DNA from: Rhizobiaceae bacterium | GTDB taxonomy: Bacteria > Pseudomonadota > Alphaproteobacteria > Rhizobiales > Rhizobiaceae | NCBI GenBank assembly: GCA_023953905.1 | Contig: JAMLJA010000029.1 | Span: 1-38,688 of the forward strand | DNA length: 38,688 bases | Direction of reading: 5' to 3' | In this document: piece by piece, positions 8,685 through 15,896 of the stretch | Layout of the letters: every line of letters starts with the position of its first letter | How positions within the stretch are numbered: position 1 is the stretch's first letter | Program-made: the position numbers and the translations under genes | The notes under the pieces: model-generated | What the model was told of the DNA's origin: nothing | Database searches by the model: none | The model's input: only the letters and a program-made list of their open reading frames with translations

Positions 8685-10046
8685 TCAGCGAACTTCAGCA
8701 CTGCGCGCCCATAGCGAGTGAGCGAGACTGTGCGCGTCATCATCTGCGCAGAATTCGCAGTCCGGCACTCGTGGGCGAAGCCGCCGAAGGCGGCCAATGG
8801 GCGCTCCCCAAGGGTCGACCGTCCAGTAGTTGGTTGTCGCTGCTTGGCGATTGGACCGCACGAGCTCGATGACCAGCAACACTCCTGCCAGAGCCGACAC
8901 AAAGGCGAACGGCGCCAGTACCTGCCGGCCCTCGGGCGTGAGGAGCGCCTGCGCACTGCAAAGTTCCTTGAAGAGCGTGTCGTAGGCCTTGCCAACGATC
9001 CTACTTGCCTCGACCGAAGGATGCGCCTTCGCGATCCGCGCCGCCGCATCTGCTGTGATGAATCCTTTCCGAACCGTCTCGATGTCAATGCCGAGTCCGT
9101 GGGCGATCGACCGCTCGCGTGCGTGCTCGTCGGGAACGTGACGATAGATACAGGCGAGGCAGGCGTCATCTGTCGGCTGACTATGGCTGTGGACGATGAC
9201 GGCTCGTGCATCGGTTGTGGACGCATCGATAACCCGCCGCGGAATTTCCTTCTGCAAGGACCGGCGCGCTCGGCGACTGTCCACTGTTACGATCGCGGTG
9301 TCGACGGGGCCGGTCTTGGCTACCAGTTCTCCAAATGTGCACGCGCGCGCCTCGAGTTTCAGTCCAGGGAAATCCGGCTGGGCAGCTTGTGCCAGTGTCA
9401 CCGCCTTCGGCAGACCAACATGATCGCTGGTGAAGTAGAGGCAACGATTAGGGTTGCCCTCTCCAACGGCCTTCGGATCAACAACCGCCAAGGTGCCTCG
9501 AACCTGCAGATGGCGGAGCGCGCGCAGAAAGCCGTTCCCAACAGCTCCCCCACCGACCAGCACCGCACCGGAAATATCGAACGGTGTCGCAAGTCCACGT
9601 TCCGGGATGCCAAGCTCAGCAAAGTCCACGGACAGCGGAAGCGCAAGACGCGGCAGGCTCGACGACCCGATGACACGATGCAGCACAGCTGCCGCAATAT
9701 GGCATGCGGCGAGCGCCGTCAGCAGCGGATGGACGTGCTCACTCGAATGACGCAGAGGCACCGGATCGATGATGACGCCACGCTGGTTCAGTGACGCATA
9801 AAGATATGGTCCGTACGTCGCGGGTTCTACGGGCCCGATCACCAGCTCGAGATCCGGCTCGGCTTCATCTGAGTGCACCACATGGATGGTGCGCTCGAGG
9901 AGGTCGCGGACTTCGTCGCCTGCTCCAGCAAGCCCGGGAGCCGCCGTTATCCGCACCGTCTTGTCGAGACGTTCGGCTGCATCCGCCTCTTCGATACCCA
10001 GGAGTGAGGCTAGCATCCGCGCGTTTTCCTGACCAACAGTTGTCAT
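8685..10046 (-). CDS. ThiF/E1-like Ubl-activating enzyme
   Basis: A 453-residue protein of the ThiF/MoeB/E1 superfamily, expected to adenylate the C-terminus of the Ubl protein encoded first in the operon and pass it to the E2-like protein. Seen: an N-terminal region (1-155) of unknown fold; a Rossmann loop VLVGGGAVGNG (162-172); the adenylation signature VVDPKAVGEGNPNRC (188-202) with D190 and N198-x-N-R; GLPKA (211-215); and two Cys pairs, CLAC (296-299) and CEFC (430-433), fitting a zinc site. The crossover segment after CLAC, where many E1 enzymes place the catalytic Cys, reads RSIAHGLGI and has none. The start at 10046 gives an ATGA overlap with the JAMM gene; an upstream in-frame extension to 10208 would lie inside that gene and is rejected. 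It is last in a four-gene operon. Confidence 0.9.
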   Translation of the reverse strand: MTTVGQENARMLASLLGIEEADAAERLDKTVRITAAPGLAGAGDEVRDLLERTIHVVHSDEAEPDLELVIGPVEPATYGPYLYASLNQRGVIIDPVPLRHSSEHVHPLLTALAACHIAAAVLHRVIGSSSLPRLALPLSVDFAELGIPERGLATPFDISGAVLVGGGAVGNGFLRALRHLQVRGTLAVVDPKAVGEGNPNRCLYFTSDHVGLPKAVTLAQAAQPDFPGLKLEARACTFGELVAKTGPVDTAIVTVDSRRARRSLQKEIPRRVIDASTTDARAVIVHSHSQPTDDACLACIYRHVPDEHARERSIAHGLGIDIETVRKGFITADAAARIAKAHPSVEASRIVGKAYDTLFKELCSAQALLTPEGRQVLAPFAFVSALAGVLLVIELVRSNRQAATTNYWTVDPWGAPIGRLRRLRPRVPDCEFCADDDAHSLAHSLWARSAEVR

Positions 10047-10492
10047 CCGCAAACCTCCAACAGGGTCACGCCGGGCGTTTCTTTCCACTCGTTGCGCGCC
10101 GACAGGACATAGGTCGCCGCAAGACTCAGGAAGTTGTCGAGTGTCGCCTCTTGGGCAAACCGTGGCAGCACCAGCGACAGCGCGCCCGCGTGTCGTATGA
10201 TCGCCCATTTATCATCGGCCTCGGAGTGGAAGGCTCGGCCGGGATGGGAATGAACCTGGGCCAGAATGCGCAGGCGTTTTTCGCGCAGATGCGCAAACAG
10301 CATCTGCATGCTCTGGCGATCGAAGTAGAACTGCTCGGCCCGCGTCCGTTGTCGCGGCTCGTAGAGTTCATCAATGCGGTCGGTGCCGCTACCGAGCCAA
10401 AGCACGGCGCGTTCATGGCCAACACGCCCGCCTGCCTGCAATCGCTCGATGGTCGACGCCACGATGCTTGGTCCGACTTTGATCCGGCTCAT
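10043..10492 (-). CDS. JAB/JAMM metalloprotease (Mov34/MPN/PAD-1 family), Ubl isopeptidase
   Basis: A 149-residue JAB domain protein, predicted to trim the Ubl precursor and/or remove conjugated Ubl. Seen: E27 in GHERAVLWLG, then HSHPGRAFHSEADD at 81-94, giving H81-x-H83, S90 and D93, the zinc-binding JAMM residues with the six-residue spacing seen in many prokaryotic JAB proteins. All metal ligands appear intact. The start MSRIKVGP at 10492 makes an ATGA overlap with the end of the E2-like gene; an alternative in-frame start at 10519 is possible. Its own stop overlaps the E1-like start in the same way, so E2, JAMM and E1 proteins should be made together. The gene order Ubl-E2-JAMM-E1 differs from the bilA-bilB-bilC-bilD order of described BIL operons. 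Confidence 0.92.
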   Translation of the reverse strand: MSRIKVGPSIVASTIERLQAGGRVGHERAVLWLGSGTDRIDELYEPRQRTRAEQFYFDRQSMQMLFAHLREKRLRILAQVHSHPGRAFHSEADDKWAIIRHAGALSLVLPRFAQEATLDNFLSLAATYVLSARNEWKETPGVTLLEVCG

Positions 10493-10926
10493 CTGACCGC
10501 CCTTTTCCAACCGCGCCACAGCTGCTCGAGGATGCCGAGCAAATCCATTCCCGGCTTGCCCCGATAGCCCTCCCAGCTCTCGCCGAGATGGCTCGGATGC
10601 GTGTGGAACTCGCGCGAGCCGCGCATGCAGACAAACGGCCGGCCGGTCGAAGGATGGGCGCCTCCGTTGAAGATGCTGCCCACATTTGGCGGGGCCGAGC
10701 TCCGATGCGCACCGTTCGCCGACAGCAATTCAATCGAGGGCGGCAGGTCATTCCACTGGTCGCAGAGCATGCGAATGCGCAGCGGCTCCGCCGTCGCATG
10801 TCCGAATATGACATCGAGGTTCGGGTACTCCGCGCTGACGATGGTCCACGCACGGTGGGCGACAGTCCGCGCGCTCAAGCGGCAGACGTCGCCCTCGAAC
10901 TTGGCCCGCGAAAGCTGCTCAAGCAC
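10489..10926 (-). CDS. E2-like Ubl-conjugating enzyme
   Basis: A 145-residue UBC-fold candidate. Seen: the region HPSTGRPFVC (91-100) matches the HP...G..C pattern just before the E2 active site, making C100 the likely catalytic Cys. It is followed by REFHTHPSH (105-113), a His-rich segment known in bacterial E2-like families, and a C-terminal helix ending WRGWKR. Role: accepts activated Ubl from the E1-like protein and transfers it to a target amine. The gene starts with GTG at 10926, overlaps the Ubl gene by 8 bp, and has GAGGG upstream. No separate E3 is visible in the operon. The fold assignment rests on motif spacing and context rather than on an alignment. Confidence 0.85.
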   Translation of the reverse strand: MLEQLSRAKFEGDVCRLSARTVAHRAWTIVSAEYPNLDVIFGHATAEPLRIRMLCDQWNDLPPSIELLSANGAHRSSAPPNVGSIFNGGAHPSTGRPFVCMRGSREFHTHPSHLGESWEGYRGKPGMDLLGILEQLWRGWKRAVR

Positions 10927-11626
10927 CGCCGCCGCCCTCGCGCGGGCCCCACTCGAGCTCCACCCTGCCGGCGAGCCCGTTCTGCGTGAAGCTGCGATCG
11001 GGATTGATGTCGCGCCCGCCGACGGTCACGACCCAGTCGGTCGTGTCCGTGAGGCCCAGCTTGGCGGCGGCGCGGGCCAGCACCTGCTTGACCACAGTGA
11101 CGGGGGGCACACGCAGCGCTCCTTCCTCAGGGAAGGTGCCGCTGGTCGTGAACACCGTCACCTCGACAAATTCGTGCGGGGTCTTGGGACGCGTGCGCAG
11201 GTGCTCAACCGCTTTGCCGGCCAGCGACACCGTCCCACCGCTCGACAGGACAATGTCGGGCTCACCGGCACGCTCCAGCACCAGCTCGCGATCGGGGGGC
11301 ATGGCGATCAGCCTGACGAGAAGGTCGACAGGGATCGCCTCATTGCCCCAGACCTGATCGATTTCGTCGACGGTGAAGGAGAAGACCCTGTCGCTCTGCA
11401 ATGCGTAGAAACGGGGCTCGACATAGTCTCGCAGGTCGATCTCGGCGTCGAGCTCCACAACCTGGGTCCGCCCCGCCGCGGCGAGAATCAGGCGGTAGTC
11501 GGACGGTGGCTTCAACCCGCCACGCGTCAGAACCTCCCGGCCCGTCACGATCCTGTCGCGGGAGGTCACAGGCGCGTCATTCAGAAAATAGGCCTCAGCA
11601 CGGGCAAGTTCGGCAGTAGCGCTCAT
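10919..11626 (-). CDS. Multi-ubiquitin-like protein with three beta-grasp domains
   Basis: A 235-residue protein, first gene of the Ubl operon. Seen: two similar domains of the prokaryotic multi-ubiquitin type (about 12-76, opening YFLNDAPVTSRDRIVTGREV, and 80-145, opening RVFSFTVDEIDQVWG), followed by a different beta-grasp-like domain (152-228, with VTVFTTSGTF and WVVTVGGRDINPDRSF). It ends EWGPREGGGGA, so the glycine run is followed by one Ala. Family knowledge: Ubl proteins are conjugated through a C-terminal Gly; the extra Ala implies trimming, presumably by the JAMM protein, or use of a non-standard tail. The ribosome site GGAG lies 9 bases before the ATG. Its promoter region is shared with the divergent Xre-RES-AddAB-like operon. 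ISG15-like BIL proteins usually have two Ubl domains, so three is notable. Confidence 0.88.
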   Translation of the reverse strand: MSATAELARAEAYFLNDAPVTSRDRIVTGREVLTRGGLKPPSDYRLILAAAGRTQVVELDAEIDLRDYVEPRFYALQSDRVFSFTVDEIDQVWGNEAIPVDLLVRLIAMPPDRELVLERAGEPDIVLSSGGTVSLAGKAVEHLRTRPKTPHEFVEVTVFTTSGTFPEEGALRVPPVTVVKQVLARAAAKLGLTDTTDWVVTVGGRDINPDRSFTQNGLAGRVELEWGPREGGGGA

Positions 11627-11651
11627 CGGTCAAATCTCCATGCTCGGGACT

Positions 11652-11680
11652 CTTGACGTCGTCCGCTTCTGGACTAAACT
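11652..11680 (+). promoter_or_regulatory. Candidate promoter for the Xre-RES-AddAB-like operon
   Basis: CTTGAC at 11652-11657 (TTGACG at 11653-11658) is followed 16 bp later by TAAACT at 11675-11680. The -10 hexamer lies inside the first GGACT/AGTCC palindrome, so a protein bound there would block the promoter. The leader to the chosen start at 11761 is about 75 nt. Confidence 0.5.
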
Positions 11681-11737
11681 TCGATTCGAGTCCCACTATA
11701 GACAGTCTATGGGGAGACTAAATTCGCAGTCAAGTCC
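11671..11737. promoter_or_regulatory. Three evenly phased operator-like palindromes in the divergent control region
   Basis: Site 1 is GGACT-n13-AGTCC (11671-11693, centre 11682). Site 2 is ATAGAC-A-GTCTAT (11698-11710, centre 11704). Site 3 is AGACT-n13-AGTCC (11715-11737, centre 11726). Centres are exactly 22 bp apart, about two helical turns, so bound dimers would lie on one face. Sites 1 and 3 are also partial direct repeats, both starting GACTAAA. They overlap the plus-strand -10 and the minus-strand -35 and -10. The Xre/MbcA-type protein encoded next door is the natural candidate to bind, as such antitoxins often autoregulate. Confidence 0.6.
11706..11734 (-). promoter_or_regulatory. 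Candidate promoter for the Ubl operon
   Basis: On the minus strand CTTGAC (11734-11729) and CATAGA (11711-11706) are separated by 17 bp. The -35 lies in operator-like site 3 and the -10 in the central palindrome, giving about an 80-nt leader before the multi-ubiquitin start. Confidence 0.45.
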
Positions 11738-11760
11738 AAAATGAGATCGGAGCAATGGCC

Positions 11761-12150
11761 ATGGGAGAAAGCGCTCCTGGTGCCCTAGCGGGCGCTGGGC
11801 AAACACGGATTCCTGTTGAATTGCAGGCCTTCTTTCGGATGGCAGAGCGATGGAACCTCTCCACCGACCAACAGATCACCCTTCTCGGGTCCCCGCCGCG
11901 CTCAACATTCTTCAAGTGGAAAAAGGAGGGAGGAGCCGTCCCTCCCGACACTGTCGAGCGCCTCTCTCACCTGCTGTCGATCTGGAAGGCGCTGCAAATT
12001 CTCTTCACTTCCGACCAGGCGAGCGACGCCTGGATCCACGCCTCAAATGACTTCTTCAACGGAGACAGCGCACTGGACGTCATGCTCGGGGGAAAGGTGA
12101 TCGATATTTATGCGGTTCGGCGGTACCTCGATGCCCAGCGTGGTGGATGA
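11761..12150 (+). CDS. Xre/MbcA/ParS-family antitoxin-like HTH regulator
   Basis: A protein of about 129 residues, first gene of the rightward operon. Seen: an HTH segment (LSTDQQITLLG, then STFFKWKKEG) and the C-terminal toxin-binding region typical of MbcA/ParS/Xre proteins, with DAWIHASNDFF, SALDVMLGGKV and VRRYLDAQRGG. Known: these bind DNA and neutralise RES-domain NAD-phosphorylase toxins. The start at 11761 is preferred because GGAG lies 8 bases before it; the ATG at 11755 is too close. It overlaps the RES gene by 41 bp. Likely role: repressor of its own operon and, given the shared control region, of the Ubl operon. The RES partner is degenerate, so a purely regulatory function is plausible. 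Confidence 0.9.
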   Translation: MGESAPGALAGAGQTRIPVELQAFFRMAERWNLSTDQQITLLGSPPRSTFFKWKKEGGAVPPDTVERLSHLLSIWKALQILFTSDQASDAWIHASNDFFNGDSALDVMLGGKVIDIYAVRRYLDAQRGG

Positions 12151-12850
12151 CTACCCGATCGTGCGCTTTGCCGCCGATGGATACCGGCTGATCCCTTCGC
12201 GCTTCCCGCCGGTCTCAGTCTATCGCGACCTCGTCGCGCCCGACCAGGTCGAAGCCTTGGTCGAAGTCGAGAACAAGACCAATCCCCGCCTGCGCCTGCA
12301 GGACCGCCTCATGGCGCGGCGCGAAGGACCAAAGCCCGATTCCGCCATGCTGCAGAACTGGAACCTCGCTCCATTCACCTATGAGAACCCCGAGGGCACG
12401 ACATTCTTTGCCCCCGATCGATCATGCCTCGAGCTCGCCGACACGCCCCAGACGGCGCTGGCGGTCTCGGTCGCGCGCCGGTCGCGCTTTCTGTCGCGCA
12501 CGAAGGAAGCAGCGGCCGGTCTCGATATGAGGATGTTGAAAACCCCTGTCGATGGCAAGTTCATCGATCTGCGCCAGGTGTCGGCCGAGCTTCCGCAAGA
12601 GCAACGCTGGTCATTGGCCGACGCGGTGCCGCCCGATGTCGACGGCATCCTGTTTCGGCCGGCCGAGCGTCCCACGGCAACGGCGATTGCGGTCCTCAAG
12701 GGGCAGGTGCTCAGCCGGTCAATTCAGACAACGCACTATCGCTTCGAATGGAACGGTGTTCGCATCGACAGGCTCTACGCCTTCGACGAGGAAGGGACTG
12801 TACTGCGCCCGGAGAGTCTGGCGGGAAAGGAAGAGGTTCTTGCTGCGTAG
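12110..12850 (+). CDS. RES-domain protein, catalytic residues apparently lost
   Basis: A 246-residue RES-fold protein. Seen: the N-terminal family signature YRLIPSRFPPVSVYRDL and ENKTNPRLR, the central segment NLAPFTYENPEGTTFF, and the C-terminal DGILFRPAERPTATA. Known: active RES proteins are NAD-phosphorylases using a conserved Arg, Glu and Ser. Here the Arg of YRL is kept, but the helix usually reading AIAE has ALAVSVARR, and the segment usually reading VYRS has LFRPAE, so Glu and Ser look replaced by Val and Pro. The other two RES proteins in this window keep Glu and Ser. Inferred: a pseudo-enzyme, perhaps a structural or sensor partner of the Xre protein. An alternative start is at 12131. 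The next gene follows after 7 bp. Confidence 0.82.
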   Translation: MRFGGTSMPSVVDDYPIVRFAADGYRLIPSRFPPVSVYRDLVAPDQVEALVEVENKTNPRLRLQDRLMARREGPKPDSAMLQNWNLAPFTYENPEGTTFFAPDRSCLELADTPQTALAVSVARRSRFLSRTKEAAAGLDMRMLKTPVDGKFIDLRQVSAELPQEQRWSLADAVPPDVDGILFRPAERPTATAIAVLKGQVLSRSIQTTHYRFEWNGVRIDRLYAFDEEGTVLRPESLAGKEEVLAA

Positions 12851-12857
12851 AATCGAA

Positions 12858-13223
12858 ATGGTCCTGGCTCGGACAAAGGCCTTATGGCGCGCGCTCTGGC
12901 CTCGCCGACCATCCAGGCTGCGGCCCGCGCCCACGCAACGTTATACGCCGAGACCGCGGGTCCGCCTGGCGCATTGGCAGGCGACCGGTTCGGCACCCAC
13001 GGGCCATTGGAACGCCTGTCACCCCTCCACCGAGCATATCTTCAAAGCCGAGGTGACCTGTCCGCGTGGCCACCGGCTTACGCTCAAGGGGCACTCCATC
13101 AGCGCTGGGGGCCAGGTCCAACCGAGCATCATTTGCAGGCATCCCGGCTGCGACTTCCACGAATTCGTCGTGCTCGACAACTGGGCACAGCGTCGAGCGG
13201 CGCTGTCCGCGACGCCGCATTAG
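12858..13223 (+). CDS. Small zinc-ribbon protein, function unknown
   Basis: A 121-residue protein starting MVLARTKALWRALWPRR, with a basic N-terminal third and a C-terminal domain bearing CPRGH (68-72) and CRHPGC (93-98), followed by DFHEFVVLDNW. The Cys/His spacing suggests a zinc ribbon; such domains often bind nucleic acid or mediate protein contacts. It lies 7 bp after the RES gene and 24 bp before the AddB-like gene, so it belongs to the same operon. I recognise no named family. The reading frame is supported by the spacing and by the Cys/His pattern; overlapping frames lack both. Confidence 0.7.
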   Translation: MVLARTKALWRALWPRRPSRLRPAPTQRYTPRPRVRLAHWQATGSAPTGHWNACHPSTEHIFKAEVTCPRGHRLTLKGHSISAGGQVQPSIICRHPGCDFHEFVVLDNWAQRRAALSATPH

Positions 13224-13247
13224 CAGAGGTCGGGCAACGAGAAGATC

Positions 13248-15896
13248 TTGGCTATCAAGCGTCACACCGTCATCGTCGAAGGCAAGCTCGCCTTTCGCAT
13301 GCAGCGCATCGCGGCGGCGCGTGCGGGAGACCACGGCCGCGACGTCGCAACGCTCTCCCTGCTCGCAGCCCGCCTCGCGGGCGGTTTCAGCCGGCCTGCG
13401 GACCACGCCATCCTTGTCCCGATCATTGCTCGGGCGCTCTCCGAGCTCGCCTTTGAGGAATTGGAAACGGTCAAGACGCGGCCGGGCATGGCGCGGGCCG
13501 TGCTTGCCAGTCTGGCGCGGGTATGGGCTGCGGACATTCGGTTCGACGATCCGCGTTGTGCGAGCGCGCGTCTGAGCGATCTGGAGCACATTGAGGCCTA
13601 CCTGCGCAGCCATATGCCGATGGGCGCGCTGCTGCCCCGGGATCTTCGCGACCGAGCGATCGCGGGCGCAGAACATGCCCGCGCCACGGTTGGCAATCTG
13701 CATTTCCATCGGCTGATTTCCATCGATCCGCTTTGGCGGCCGCTTATTACGGCCCTCGCCGCGGTTGTCGAAATCACCTGGGATGCGCCCGGCACCCGCG
13801 ACCGCAGCTGGTTTCCCGGCACACTGCTGCCCACGGCCACGCAGCCCTCCCAATATCTGATCTGTGATGTTTGTGCCGATCCGCGCGCGGAGGTGGTCGA
13901 GGCACTTCGCTGGGCCCGTGAGCTGTTAAGCGACGGCGTAACTCAGGCCTCCGACATTGCGATTACCGGCGCTGACCTCGGCGCGTGGGATGACCACATG
14001 TTGGTCCTTGCCGCGGACGCTGAGCTCCCGATTCACTTTGCCAGCGGCGTTTCCGCCCTGAGCACTCGGGCCGGCCAAGCCTGCGCGGCGTTGGCAGACG
14101 TGATGATCAATGGCTTGTCGCAGGATCGCGTTCGCCGCCTGTCCTTGCTCTCCCCCTATCTGACGGAGGCACTTCCGGCTGACTGGATGAAAGGCATTCC
14201 CACCGAAGCGGGTCTGTTTGAACCAGAGCATTGGGCCCGTAGTCTCGAGCCGCTTACGCGCGCCGATGGGTCCTCCATCGCGGGGACCCTCATGCCAATG
14301 CTGCGTGACATCCATGTCGGACCAGAAGCGGCGGTCAAGCTGGGGGAGACACTGCTAAGCGGCAAGAGTCTCGGGCTCTGGCGAGAAGCCCTTCGCCTGG
14401 GACCGGCGGCGGCGATGGATATGACGCTGACGTCACTGCGTATCGCCGACGAAAGCGATCCCGCCAACAACGTCGTCTGGGCAAGAGCGGCAGACCTGGT
14501 CGGCGCGCCGCGCAAGCACATGCGCCTGCTCGGGCTTTCGAGCAGAAGCTGGCCGCGCGCCGATGGCGTGGACCCGCTCCTGCCCGATCACGTCCTCAGC
14601 GAGCATGACCTGGTCGACCTGCCCCGACTTGAGCGCGATCGGCTCGCCTTCGAGATTCTTGTCGGTCACCCGGCCTCGCGCGCGACGTTGTCGCGCAGCA
14701 GACGCTCGGCCGAGGGTGCGTTTCTCGCCAAGAGCGCGTTGGTTCAACGAAAGGTCACGGAGCGTCCTCGTTCGCGAACCAGAACGCCCGAACATGCATT
14801 CAGCGAGGGGGACCGCCTGCTCGCGCGCATTGAAGATGCGCTCGACCTGCCGCGCATGCAGAGCGTCACCGCCTGCTGGACCGACTGGACGCACAGGCTG
14901 GAGCCCACGCCACATGACGGCGGGTTTCGGAAAGACCATCCGGGCATTATTCGCGCACTGGGAATGCCGCAATCGGCAACTTCCCTTCGGCGCCTGCTGC
15001 GCGATCCGTTGGGCTTCGTTTGGGTGCGTGCACTAGGAATGACCGCGCCCGAGTTTGCGGTAGAGCCGCTGCAACTCGATCCCGTTACCTTCGGCGATCT
15101 CGTGCATGAACTGCTTCGCCTCGCAGTCGAGCGCATCGAACCTACCCCCAGCCTCGTCGCGGCGACTCGAGACGAAATCGAGGATGCCCTTGACGCGGCA
15201 GCACGCGAGATCGCGGAGCGGTGGCCGTTGACCCAGGCGGTGCCGCCGAGATTGTTGTGGCTGGACACCATCGAGGAGGCACGGCGGCGCGCCCGTCGCG
15301 GTCTCACGGTCGACGAGCGCTTCGGTCCGGGCACCCGCAGCTTTAGTGAGGTGCCGTTTGGCACTCCGGAATCGCCGGGTGAACGTATCGATCCCTGGGA
15401 CGAACGCCAGGAGATCGTGATCGGCCAGTCCGGCATCCGCCTGAAGGGCCGCATCGACCGCGTCGATGTGAAGCCCGACCGCCGCGGTGTGCGAATGTCC
15501 GACTACAAGACCGGCACGACGCCGCGCAACCTGGATGACGTGATCTTGGGCGGTGGGACGGAGGTCCAGCGCGCGCTCTACGCCATCACGATCAGGCAGC
15601 TCATCCCGGAGGCGAGCACCATCATCGCCCGGCTCGTTTACCTCGACACGATGGGACCTGCTGCGGGCCTTGACGGCGATATCCTTGAGCGAGCGGAGCA
15701 GACAACGCTGCGCTTCATCGACATCGCGGTCGAAGGGCTCAGAAATGGCATCGCCTATGCCGGGCCGGATGCTTTTGCAGGCTATAACGACCTCAGGATC
15801 GCACTGCCGGCAGCGCTCGACCGCTATCAACGGCGGAAGCAGGAAGGCTTCAACGCCGCGCAGCAAAGGCTCGTGCCGTTTTGGGCGGAGCCGTGA
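13248..15896 (+). CDS. AddB/RecB-nuclease-like protein (PD-(D/E)XK)
   Basis: An 882-residue protein resembling AddB. Seen: an N-terminal helicase-like region without a Walker A motif, opening KRHTVIVEGKLAFRMQRIAA; a middle region with LLGLSSRSWPRADGVDPLLP, like the AddB catalytic-loop segment; and a C-terminal RecB-type nuclease with FGDLVHELLR (G-x-x-x-H type, about 615), GRIDRVDVKPDRRGVRMSDYKTG split as GRIDRVD (about 731) and DYKTG (about 751), and EVQRALYA. Where chromosomal AddB has a Cys in LRCP, this has LRDPLGF, so an iron-sulfur cluster is unlikely. The start is TTG at 13248; the next in-frame Met is about 17 codons in and would cut the conserved N-terminus. The stop overlaps the AddA-like start (TGATG). 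Predicted partner in a helicase-nuclease acting on DNA ends. Confidence 0.87.
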   Translation: MAIKRHTVIVEGKLAFRMQRIAAARAGDHGRDVATLSLLAARLAGGFSRPADHAILVPIIARALSELAFEELETVKTRPGMARAVLASLARVWAADIRFDDPRCASARLSDLEHIEAYLRSHMPMGALLPRDLRDRAIAGAEHARATVGNLHFHRLISIDPLWRPLITALAAVVEITWDAPGTRDRSWFPGTLLPTATQPSQYLICDVCADPRAEVVEALRWARELLSDGVTQASDIAITGADLGAWDDHMLVLAADAELPIHFASGVSALSTRAGQACAALADVMINGLSQDRVRRLSLLSPYLTEALPADWMKGIPTEAGLFEPEHWARSLEPLTRADGSSIAGTLMPMLRDIHVGPEAAVKLGETLLSGKSLGLWREALRLGPAAAMDMTLTSLRIADESDPANNVVWARAADLVGAPRKHMRLLGLSSRSWPRADGVDPLLPDHVLSEHDLVDLPRLERDRLAFEILVGHPASRATLSRSRRSAEGAFLAKSALVQRKVTERPRSRTRTPEHAFSEGDRLLARIEDALDLPRMQSVTACWTDWTHRLEPTPHDGGFRKDHPGIIRALGMPQSATSLRRLLRDPLGFVWVRALGMTAPEFAVEPLQLDPVTFGDLVHELLRLAVERIEPTPSLVAATRDEIEDALDAAAREIAERWPLTQAVPPRLLWLDTIEEARRRARRGLTVDERFGPGTRSFSEVPFGTPESPGERIDPWDERQEIVIGQSGIRLKGRIDRVDVKPDRRGVRMSDYKTGTTPRNLDDVILGGGTEVQRALYAITIRQLIPEASTIIARLVYLDTMGPAAGLDGDILERAEQTTLRFIDIAVEGLRNGIAYAGPDAFAGYNDLRIALPAALDRYQRRKQEGFNAAQQRLVPFWAEP

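Noticed and set aside
8718..9794. 358-codon plus-strand open frame opposite the E1-like gene
   Set aside because: It lies wholly antisense to a gene with clear ThiF/E1 motifs; its translation shows no family likeness and is Arg/Cys-rich, typical of GC-rich shadow frames.
10919..11626. Reading the Ubl tail as a mature diglycine end
   Set aside because: The last codon before the stop is Ala after the Gly run, so a processed end must be assumed rather than seen.
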